Shown: positions 1 through 6,040, numbered from the stretch's first letter. The stretch is DNA of 7,510 bases from Verrucomicrobiota bacterium (GCA_947454295.1 CANGMO010000101.1:1-7510), one strand, 5' to 3'. Numbers and translations: made by a program. Notes: generated from the letters alone by a model not told the origin.

Positions 1-2
1 GC

Positions 3-269
3 TGGATTCACCAAAACACCGGGCTCTTGTGCCCCGGGTGTGGTTCCACGCGGGCGATGCATGCGCTGCTGCATGGGGAGTGGCGTCAGGCCTGGACGTT
101 GAATCCGATGGCCGTGCTGGCCGTGCCAGGCGTGGCGTGGTTGGGGATCCGTCAGGTTCGTGGCGTGTGGACAGGCCGGTGGTGGCCCAATCCGCTAGCC
201 CGTGGCTGGGTGGTGGTGGTGGGCATGATCGGCCTGGCAATCTTCGGGATCGCGCGAAACCTTCGATAG
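3..269 (+). CDS. DUF2752 family small membrane protein, 5' end missing
   Basis: The frame is already open at the window edge, and 88 residues plus a TAG stop are visible. The N-terminal visible part reads HQNTGLLCPGCGSTRAMHAL, followed by a leucine/histidine stretch and an A-W-x-x-NPMA segment. This TGL-CPGCG-TRA signature with a downstream NP is the hallmark of DUF2752 proteins. Two hydrophobic segments follow, roughly visible residues 43-58 and 68-83, consistent with an inner-membrane protein ending in a short basic tail (ARNLR). The biochemical role of the family is not established. The CPGC cysteines could bind metal or form a disulfide, but that is inference. A TTG at 27 could be taken as a start, but the family motif begins upstream of it, so the true start lies outside the window. 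The tRNA gene starts 79 bp downstream on the same strand. Confidence 0.85.
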   Translation, partial: WIHQNTGLLCPGCGSTRAMHALLHGEWRQAWTLNPMAVLAVPGVAWLGIRQVRGVWTGRWWPNPLARGWVVVVGMIGLAIFGIARNLR

Positions 270-348
270 CCTTCCCGTGGCCGCTCCAATTCCGGCCAAA
301 ATCCTGTTGCGTGACGGCGGCGGCTTTCGCACCTTGAACCCCTGCGGT

Positions 349-437
349 GGAGAGATGGCTGAGTGGCTTAAGGCACACGCCTGGAAAGCGTGAGTAGCTA
401 AACACTACCGGGGGTTCGAATCCCCCTCTCTCCTCCA
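349..437 (+). tRNA. tRNA-Ser, anticodon GGA
   Basis: The sequence folds as a type II (long variable arm) tRNA. The acceptor stem GGAGAGA (349-355) pairs with TCTCTCC (427-433). The anticodon stem CACGC/GCGTG (376-380/388-392) encloses CTGGAAA with anticodon GGA at 383-385. The variable arm has a GTAG/CTAC stem (394-397/405-408). The T-arm is GGGGG-TTCGAAT-CCCCC (410-426). The long variable arm and GGA anticodon identify a serine tRNA reading TCC/TCT codons. The CCA end is encoded (435-437). The discriminator base at 434 is T, whereas bacterial serine tRNAs usually have G there. Confidence 0.96.
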
Positions 438-447
438 AAGTCCTTTT

Positions 448-465
448 CCGGGAGTTTCCTGGTTT
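448..465 (+). terminator. possible weak terminator after the tRNA
   Basis: CCGGGA (448-453) can pair with TCCTGG (457-462), with one G-T wobble and a 3-nt loop, and is followed by only three Ts (463-465). It lies 11 bp past the tRNA CCA and could end the tRNA transcript. The stem is short and the T-run is poor, so this is a weak call. Confidence 0.25.
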
Positions 466-602
466 CGGAGGTGGGTTCACTTCCGTCGCCCGCGCCGCGC
501 TCAGCATTGCCGCAATCGTGGCATTCGTATCCGGCTGAACTTTGTCCCGCCCATGTTGCTGCCTCTCCGACTCCACCCAGAACGTGCCGGGAGGCGTGTG
601 GC

Positions 603-1340
603 ATGACGCCATTGCCCCGAGGGGAGCCGGACCAATCCCGTCCCAGTCCCGCGGAGCTGCTCTCTGGCGCGGGCCATGGCCTGCTCAACCGGCTCACCAG
701 CATCAGTCTTGCCGCCGAGACTGCGGAGCTCGCTCTGGAGAAACAGCAGCCGGCCGCCGCCCTTCGGCTGATCCAACGGCTTCAGGAAAACATCGGGTCC
801 TTTCAGCAGATGGTGAAGGATCTCCTGCTCTCGAACCGGTTACTGGAATCGCGTCAGGTCCTGGAGTTTTCCTCCTGGGAGTCGCCGTTTCTTCGCGAGT
901 GGACCACCGAAGTGCTGCGTCCGTTTCCCGAGGCCGATCGTCGGCGCGTCGTGCTGGAACTCGCCGGGGGACCCCTGGCGCGAGCGGATCGGACCATCGT
1001 TCCCGCGGTCCTCGGACACCTGCTCGGCAATGCGCTCAAGTTCTCCGCGCCGCAGGGAGCGGTGGAGGTTCGGATGGAGGCCCGTGAGGACGGACTCGGG
1101 ATTACCGTGTCAGACCCCGGGATCGGCATTCCGCCCGCCGAGGTGGCTCGCATTGGCGAGCCGTTTTATCGCGCGTCCAACGTGGGCGGACGCGGCGGCC
1201 TCGGGTTGGGGCTGTTCATCGTCCAGGGTATTGCCGCACTGCACGGCGGATCCATGGAGATCTCCGCCCGGCCGCAGGGCGGCACCGTCGTCCACGTGGA
1301 TTTGCCGGCGCCTCCGGAGGCGCCAGCCACGCCAGCCTGA
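603..1340 (+). CDS. small soluble histidine kinase with degenerate H-box
   Basis: With the ATG at 603 this is a 245-residue protein. A GGAGG at 590-594 sits 8 nt ahead of that ATG. A GTG at 471 would add 44 proline-rich residues without family features and lacks an equally good site, so 603 is preferred. No membrane segment, PAS, GAF or HAMP domain is visible. Residues about 15-85 form a HisKA-like helical hairpin with His25 in the context GHGLLNRLTSI. The HATPase_c domain fills about 115-240, with the N-box at N143 (GNALKFS), G1 box D171-PGIGI, F-box EPFYRA and G2 box GLGLGLF at about 200-206. The ATP-binding domain looks intact. The residue after the phospho-acceptor His is Gly, where HisKA proteins normally have Glu or Asp, while Asn at His+4 is kept. 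In known HisKA proteins the acidic residue supports phosphoryl transfer and the Thr/Asn at +4 supports phosphatase activity, so this may be phosphatase-biased (inference). There is no partner regulator next to it. It converges on the downstream minus-strand kinase with 49 bp between stops. Confidence 0.85.
   Translation: MTPLPRGEPDQSRPSPAELLSGAGHGLLNRLTSISLAAETAELALEKQQPAAALRLIQRLQENIGSFQQMVKDLLLSNRLLESRQVLEFSSWESPFLREWTTEVLRPFPEADRRRVVLELAGGPLARADRTIVPAVLGHLLGNALKFSAPQGAVEVRMEAREDGLGITVSDPGIGIPPAEVARIGEPFYRASNVGGRGGLGLGLFIVQGIAALHGGSMEISARPQGGTVVHVDLPAPPEAPATPA
1307..1324. repeat. perfect 18-bp palindrome at the kinase 3' end
   Basis: GGCGCCTCCGGAGGCGCC is fully self-complementary and can form a 7-bp stem with a CCGG loop. 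It lies inside the last codons of the small kinase, 14 bp before its stop codon, at a convergent gene junction. No T-run follows on either strand, so it is not a standard intrinsic terminator. It might slow polymerase or protect mRNA ends, or it may simply reflect proline/alanine codons in a GC-rich gene. Confidence 0.4.
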
Positions 1341-1389
1341 CGACTCCCGCGTCTGCCGGGAACCGCTGGATTGTCCGTGGGGCGAACCG

Positions 1390-3954
1390 TCAGGCGGCCT
1401 GCCTGGCCGAGCCGCCATTCCGCAGGTGCGGATGGGCCTCCACCAGTTCCGCGATGAGATGTCCCAGCTGACGCAAGGCCAGCGGTTTGGTCATGTAGGC
1501 GTTGGCACCTGCAGCGAGGCAGCGGTCTCGGTCACCCGGCATGGCCAGAGCGGTCACGGCCACGATCGGTACGGATTTCATCCACCGTTCGGCGAGGGCG
1601 CGGATCTTGGCGGTCGCCTCGAGTCCGTCCATCACGGCCATCTGGATGTCCATCAGGATGAGATCCGGTTCGCTCTCGAGCGCGAGCGTGACGGCCTGTT
1701 TTCCATTTTCGGCGACGATCACGCGCACCTGATGCGACTCCAGGAACGACCGCAGGGTGAACAGGTTCACGCCATTGTCCTCGGCGACCAGCACCGTGAT
1801 GCCCGCAGGAATCGGGCGGAGCGCTGATTCGGCCTCCGTCCGGGAGAGCTTGGGCTCCGGGTGTCCCGCGTCGTCGAGACATGCGCCATCCCAGGGAAGG
1901 GCGATGGTGAAGCGGCTTCCCTTGCCGACTTCGCTTTGCAGTTCCACGCGGCCGCCGTGGGCTTCGACCAACTGGCGCACCAGGGCCAGACCCAATCCGG
2001 AGCCGGTGTGTTCGCGGGAGAGGCGTTCGTCGAGCTGCACGAATGGCTGGAAGAGGCGACCCATCAGTTCGGGAGGTATGCCCTTTCCGGTGTCCCAGAC
2101 TTCCAGGCGAACCTCATGTCCGCCGGGTTTGACCTCCAATCCGATGCTTCCGCCGCGGGCGGTAAACTTCACCGCGTTGCCGAGGAGATTAACCAGGATT
2201 TGTTTGAGCCTGCGGTCGTCGGCCTGCAGGCGGGGCCGCAACGCGGAAAGCGTGAGCGTGACCAGCTGCCCCTTCTCCTTCGCCGCGCCGTCGATCAGGC
2301 GGATGGCGGCCTCGCACGTCTCCCGCAGGTCGCAGTCGGTCACCTCGAGCGTGACGCCCGCGTTCTGGATGCGGGTGAGATCCAGGATATCATTGATCAG
2401 CTCAAGCAGGTGTTCGCCAGATTCGCGGATGCGGCCCAGGCTCTTTTCCTGCTTTTCCCCGAGCGGCCCGAAGGTGTGGTCGAGCAGCAATTCCGACAGG
2501 CCGAGGATGCCGTGAAGCGGCGTGCGAAGCTCATGGCTCATGGCTGCCATGAAGCTGTCGCGCGAGCGAACCGCGCGCTCGAGGCTGCGGCCGGTCTCCT
2601 GAAGCTGACTGGTGCGCTCCAGAACCTTCTGCTCCAGCTCTTGGGAGAACTGCCGGATACGCTCGGTCGCCTGCTCACGCCGTGTCACGTCACGGAAGCT
2701 CCACACCCGTCCCCGCCGCGCCTGGTCAATCTCCTGCGGATTCGACACCACCTCGAAGCTCCGGCCGTCATCGAGGCGGATCATATCAAAGGATTCGGAA
2801 TCCCCGGCCTGTCCGACCCGCTTGAGTGTGGCGCGGAAGCCCTCCGATGCCGGAATCCGCCCAAGGAGAGTCTCGAAGAAGTCCTTGGAGACGAGACCCT
2901 CGGTCACCCGGTCGCCGACCGGAAGCAGACCGAGGAGTTGCATCCGCCGGTTGGCCATGGTGATGGATCCCTGTTCGTCCACCGCGATGATGCCGTCGGC
3001 CGTCGACTCGAGGGTGGCGTTCAACAGCGACACCGCCCGATTGAGTCGGAGGCGGATCCGTCGCTCGGTTGCGTAGGCCGCGGTGGCCAGCAGGGCGATC
3101 ACCAGCACCGGCACGAGATACTTCAGCGCCTGCTTCCAGGTAAACTCGCGCGGCTCGAGCACGCCGAACCACTTCTCATACAGCGCGTCGTAGGTGCCGT
3201 TTGCCTTCACGAGGGCGAGCCCTTCATTGATACGCGCCAGCAGGTCGGCGCTACCGGGGCGATTGCGCATCACCGCGAAGGCAAACTTCTGCTGGAAGTT
3301 CAGGCGCTCGCCAACCGGGTGCACACTTTGAATTCCCTTTTCCTTAAGCGTATTGAGGCCCACCAGCTTGCCGATCAGCATCGCGTCGGACTTGCCGGCG
3401 GCGAGCATCTCCAGGCCGGTTGCCGTGTCGTCCACCAGGATGAGATGGTTGGTCCAGCCGCGACTGATCGCGTAGTCGTGCGGCAGGTCGCGGTTCAGCA
3501 CGATGATGGTCTTGCCGGGAAGATCGGTCTCCGAGCGGATTCGCGAGTCACCGCGGCGGACGAAGATCGCCCCGTACATCGTCACGTGCGGCACGGCGAA
3601 GCTGCAGAAGCTGGCGCGCTGCGCGGATTGCGCGAGGTTGATCATCACGTCCACATCCCCGGATTTGAACCCCTGGAGAATGGAGTGGAACGGGCCGACG
3701 TGGATGGTGGAGTCGAGCCCCGCCTCCCTGGCCACCGCGTTCCAGAGTTCGACGGTGAATCCATCTGCTTCGTTGTTTGCCTTTACAAGCGCGAACGGTG
3801 GGTAGTCGAGTTCGCTGCCGACCACGAGCCGTGGAGGAAAGGGGCGCGGTTCGTCCGCACTCTGACCCAGGGCGAAGAGGGAAAACAGGAGGGCCGATAT
3901 GAGAATCCCCAGCACCTTGATGACGGGATCGAAGCCTTTGAAAAGCGTTCGCAT
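1390..3954 (-). CDS. membrane hybrid histidine kinase with periplasmic SBP_bac_3 sensor, PAS and receiver
   Basis: The protein has 854 residues. Residues 1-31 are a hydrophobic signal peptide. Residues 43-265 form a family-3 periplasmic solute-binding fold (GSELDYPPFALV near the start, LEMLAAGKSDAML, and GTYDALYEKWFG at the end), which usually binds amino acids or similar small solutes. A membrane helix at about 277-295 leads to a PAS domain (about 305-425), a coiled coil (about 425-465) and HisKA with phospho-acceptor His474 (SHELRTPLHG). HATPase_c covers about 575-688 (N593, DTGKGIP at 621-627, GSGLGLAL at 651-658). The C-terminal receiver (about 718-840) has E725/D726, phospho-acceptor D769, T801 and K823. 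Thus a periplasmic ligand signal would be converted into His then Asp phosphorylation on the cytoplasmic side. The layout resembles EvgS/BvgS-type kinases but has one binding domain and no C-terminal Hpt domain. The conserved proline four residues after D769 is alanine (DIQMAVMDG). The ATG at 3954 has no Shine-Dalgarno sequence and lies just below a promoter-like element. Confidence 0.93.
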   Translation of the reverse strand: MRTLFKGFDPVIKVLGILISALLFSLFALGQSADEPRPFPPRLVVGSELDYPPFALVKANNEADGFTVELWNAVAREAGLDSTIHVGPFHSILQGFKSGDVDVMINLAQSAQRASFCSFAVPHVTMYGAIFVRRGDSRIRSETDLPGKTIIVLNRDLPHDYAISRGWTNHLILVDDTATGLEMLAAGKSDAMLIGKLVGLNTLKEKGIQSVHPVGERLNFQQKFAFAVMRNRPGSADLLARINEGLALVKANGTYDALYEKWFGVLEPREFTWKQALKYLVPVLVIALLATAAYATERRIRLRLNRAVSLLNATLESTADGIIAVDEQGSITMANRRMQLLGLLPVGDRVTEGLVSKDFFETLLGRIPASEGFRATLKRVGQAGDSESFDMIRLDDGRSFEVVSNPQEIDQARRGRVWSFRDVTRREQATERIRQFSQELEQKVLERTSQLQETGRSLERAVRSRDSFMAAMSHELRTPLHGILGLSELLLDHTFGPLGEKQEKSLGRIRESGEHLLELINDILDLTRIQNAGVTLEVTDCDLRETCEAAIRLIDGAAKEKGQLVTLTLSALRPRLQADDRRLKQILVNLLGNAVKFTARGGSIGLEVKPGGHEVRLEVWDTGKGIPPELMGRLFQPFVQLDERLSREHTGSGLGLALVRQLVEAHGGRVELQSEVGKGSRFTIALPWDGACLDDAGHPEPKLSRTEAESALRPIPAGITVLVAEDNGVNLFTLRSFLESHQVRVIVAENGKQAVTLALESEPDLILMDIQMAVMDGLEATAKIRALAERWMKSVPIVAVTALAMPGDRDRCLAAGANAYMTKPLALRQLGHLIAELVEAHPHLRNGGSARQAA

Positions 3955-3964
3955 GAGGTATAAT
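3938..3964 (+). promoter_or_regulatory. candidate promoter of the cytoplasmic hybrid kinase
   Basis: On the plus strand TTGAAA (3938-3943, 5 of 6) precedes a perfect TATAAT (3959-3964) with a 15-bp spacer, shorter than the usual 16-18. Its -35 lies inside the first codons of the divergent kinase, and its -10 overlaps the opposing -10 by two bases. A transcript starting near 3971 would have about 205 nt of leader before the GTG at 4176. An alternative -10 (TATAGA, 4149-4154) lies much closer to the gene but has no clear -35. Confidence 0.35.
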
Positions 3965-4175
3965 TGTATCAGTCTACTGCTTCACCAGCCAACGGGTATT
4001 AGGAATAAAATGAATGAAATTACCTGATCCGGGTGGTTGCCCATTTTGGTTTGCAGCCTAACCTCCGGTTGAAGCCGGGGAATCTCGGACGCCGCGGAGC
4101 TGGATTCGCGGGTGGCAATCCGGTGGTGTCGGTGGTGGGAAATGGTGGTATAGAACCGCCTGGAGACGGGATTTA
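3955..4175. other. divergent intergenic regulatory region between the two hybrid kinases
   Basis: This 221-bp gap is the only control region between two divergently transcribed hybrid kinases. Its left third is clearly more AT-rich than its surroundings and holds the promoter-like hexamers. It also contains a five-codon ORF (ATG 4010 to TGA 4027, MNEIT) with AGGA five bases upstream of its start. A hairpin lies at about 4063-4080 (CTCCGG, loop TTGAAG, CCGGGG). Between 4111 and 4148 there are five GGTGG motifs starting at 4111, 4122, 4131, 4134 and 4144. A GGAG at 4162-4165 serves as the ribosome-binding site for the plus-strand gene. No protein-coding gene of normal size is evident. Confidence 0.6.
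3963..3992 (-). promoter_or_regulatory. candidate promoter of the membrane hybrid kinase
   Basis: On the minus strand TTGGCT (3992-3987) and TACAAT (3968-3963) are separated by 18 bp and match 4 of 6 and 5 of 6 positions of the sigma-70-type consensus. Only 8 bp separate the -10 hexamer from the ATG at 3954, so transcription would begin within a base or two of the start codon. The absence of a ribosome-binding site fits a leaderless or nearly leaderless mRNA. This is read by eye. Confidence 0.4.
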
Positions 4176-5906
4176 GTGATAATGGAAACCATTGGAAACA
4201 AGCAGTCTATCGCGGCCGATGTGCGCATTCGGTTTCTGCTCGATGCACTCGCAGCATCGCCCGTGGAGTCGCTGGCCGCGCTCGTCGAAGTTGCCGCGGA
4301 CGGGCGTGTGAAATCGCTCGCGTCGAGCCCCGTGGATGGCGATGCGGTACTGCGTCCTTGGGTGAGCGCATGCACCGAAAGGTGTAGTATAAAAATTGAT
4401 ACCTTAGTCCGCGGGGTGGATCTCTCATCCGATTCGTGGCTGGAGCTGAATCCTTCGTTGAGGTCGGCGCTGGAGAATTCGGGGTGCACGTGGGTGGTCT
4501 CGAGTCGAGTTTCCGAAGAGTGCTGGCTGCTTCGTTGCGGCGTGGGACTGGCACCCGATTGGGGGCTGCTGCGTCAGAGCGAGCGTCCGGCAATTGAGTG
4601 GCTCGTGGAGATTCTGTCATCCGCGAAAGGCGCGGGTCGTGAGGACGCCGCCGTCAGCGCCGAACTAGATCGGTTGCGTCATGAGAATGCCGAACTGGTC
4701 CGCGCTGGTCAGGCCCGTGAGGAGTTTCTGGCGAGGGTGAGTCATGATCTTCGCACGCCGCTGACCTCGATCCTTGCACTTACGGAGCTGCATCCCGATC
4801 CGGTAGAGGCGTCCGCGTCCGGTAGCGCTCCGGGTGCTGGAGGATGCATGACCTCCATCGCCGACAGCTGCAGGTACCAGCTTTCGCTGATCAACGACCT
4901 GCTGGATCTTTCGAAGTCGGCCGCCGGTCAGTTGAAGATTTCCTGTGAGTCCTGCGATGCCACGGCGGTGGCCGCGGAATGCCTGAGGCTGGTGCGCCCG
5001 CAGGCCGAGCGCCGCCGATTGCGTCTGGAGCTTCAGTCCACCGTGGGTGAAGCCTGGGTGTCGGCGGATCCGCTTCGCATGAGGCAGATGCTGATGAACC
5101 TGTTGAGCAACGCCGTGAAGTTTACGCCGGCGGGTGGTGCGGTGACGCTCTGGCTGGCCCGCCCGCGCCCGAACTGGATCGCCTTTCGCGTACAGGACAC
5201 GGGCATTGGCATTGGTCCCGCCAGTCTCACGGATGTATTCCAACCGTTTCTCCAGGTGGAGGCGCTGCCGCCCGGGGCTTCCGCAGCGTCGGGGTCGGGA
5301 CTGGGGCTGGCGATTGTGAAGGAACTGGCGGAGGCGCAGAGGGGACATGTGATGGCAACCAGCGAGCCGGGCCGCGGTAGTACCTTTGTGGTGGAATTAC
5401 CGGAGGCGTCGGCACCGTCGGCGACCCCATCGGCCGCCGTCGCGGTCGCCGTTCCCCGGCCCGAGCCTTCGGTGGCAACCGGTGTCGCAGCGACCCCTTC
5501 GGAGCGACGCCACGACGATGGCCTTCGCGTGATGGTGGTCGATGATCACGATCTGAATCGCGATCTTGTCACCGACTATCTCACCGCCGCGGGCTTCGAG
5601 GTGCATCCCTTCATGGATGGCGTGCGTGCGCTCAAGGAACTCCCGGGGTTGCGTCCGGATGTGGTGATCATGGATGTGCAGATGCCAGGTCTCGACGGGT
5701 TGGAAGTGACGCGTCGCATCCGTCAGTTCGCGGATCGTGGCATTGCCGACGTGCCGATCCTTGGGCTGACCGCCCTCGCCATGCCGGAGGATCGCGATCG
5801 GTGCATTGCCGCCGGCATGAATGCCTATCAGGGAAAACCGTTTTCGCTGAAGGCGCTTCCGGGGCTGCTGCGGCGTCTGGTTACGGATCCGGACGGAAAG
5901 GCGTAA
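4176..5906 (+). CDS. cytoplasmic hybrid histidine kinase with C-terminal receiver
   Basis: The protein has 576 residues with no signal peptide or membrane helix. Residues 1-150 form an unrecognised input region, perhaps a degenerate GAF-like domain, containing C66, C70, C104, C116 and C121. A short coiled coil (about 160-186) leads to HisKA with His190 (SHDLRTPLTSI). HATPase_c covers about 290-410 (N312 in SNAVKFT, DTGIGIG at 341-347, GSGLGLAI at 373-380). An Ala/Pro/Val-rich linker (about 410-445) precedes the receiver (about 450-570) with D456/D457, phospho-acceptor D500 (MDVQMPGLDG), T532 and K554. All catalytic motifs look intact. No output domain or Hpt follows, so phosphate must pass to a protein elsewhere or the receiver modulates the kinase itself. 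GTG 4176 has GGAG ending 10 nt upstream; ATG 4182 is a possible alternative two codons in. The receiver strongly resembles that of the divergent membrane kinase, suggesting paralogy. A short AT-rich stretch with rare codons lies at codons 70-77. Confidence 0.92.
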   Translation: MIMETIGNKQSIAADVRIRFLLDALAASPVESLAALVEVAADGRVKSLASSPVDGDAVLRPWVSACTERCSIKIDTLVRGVDLSSDSWLELNPSLRSALENSGCTWVVSSRVSEECWLLRCGVGLAPDWGLLRQSERPAIEWLVEILSSAKGAGREDAAVSAELDRLRHENAELVRAGQAREEFLARVSHDLRTPLTSILALTELHPDPVEASASGSAPGAGGCMTSIADSCRYQLSLINDLLDLSKSAAGQLKISCESCDATAVAAECLRLVRPQAERRRLRLELQSTVGEAWVSADPLRMRQMLMNLLSNAVKFTPAGGAVTLWLARPRPNWIAFRVQDTGIGIGPASLTDVFQPFLQVEALPPGASAASGSGLGLAIVKELAEAQRGHVMATSEPGRGSTFVVELPEASAPSATPSAAVAVAVPRPEPSVATGVAATPSERRHDDGLRVMVVDDHDLNRDLVTDYLTAAGFEVHPFMDGVRALKELPGLRPDVVIMDVQMPGLDGLEVTRRIRQFADRGIADVPILGLTALAMPEDRDRCIAAGMNAYQGKPFSLKALPGLLRRLVTDPDGKA

Positions 5907-5975
5907 GGTTGCTTTCGGGAGTCGGAGCCTGCGGCGCCCAAACCTTCCGCTGCGCAAAGGCCGGAGCCGGGCAGT

Positions 5976-6012
5976 CAAAAAGCACCCCCCGGGGCGTCGG
6001 CCCCGGGGGGTG
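5976..6012 (-). terminator. strong rho-independent terminator for the unknown minus-strand gene
   Basis: A perfect 13-bp inverted repeat (5983-5995 with 6000-6012) encloses a four-base loop (5996-5999). On the minus strand it is followed by C and five Ts (5981-5977), a classical intrinsic terminator. It begins 28 bp past the stop of the 237-residue gene. On the plus strand the stem is followed by TCCGTGAAG with no T-run, so it would not be a standard terminator for the kinase ending at 5906, although the hairpin alone could still impede polymerase. Confidence 0.88.
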
Positions 6013-6040
6013 TCCGTGAAGCGGTGCGTGCGTCTGCGGA

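Noticed and set aside
508..534. Possible promoter TTGCCG / TATCCG before the small kinase
   Set aside because: The spacing is about 15 bp and both hexamers match poorly; this is not distinguishable from chance.
471..602. Upstream GTG extension of the small kinase
   Set aside because: The extra 44 residues are proline-rich with no family features, while ATG 603 has a well-placed GGAGG.
349..602. tRNA-Ser as an integration site for a genomic island
   Set aside because: tRNA 3' ends are frequent attachment sites, but there is no integrase and no repeat of the tRNA 3' end elsewhere in the window.
398..703. A minus-strand frame whose translation ends in GERGIRTPGSV
   Set aside because: That ending comes from translating the antisense of tRNA-Ser, a well-known spurious-protein artefact, and the rest overlaps the kinase gene.
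1030..1827. A plus-strand frame bridging the small kinase end and the antisense of the membrane kinase receiver
   Set aside because: It overlaps two well-supported genes in other frames and has no recognisable domain.
1861..3963. A 700-codon open frame on the plus strand antisense to the membrane kinase
   Set aside because: It lies opposite a clear multidomain kinase, its translation shows no domains or signal peptide, and long antisense frames are expected in GC-rich genes.
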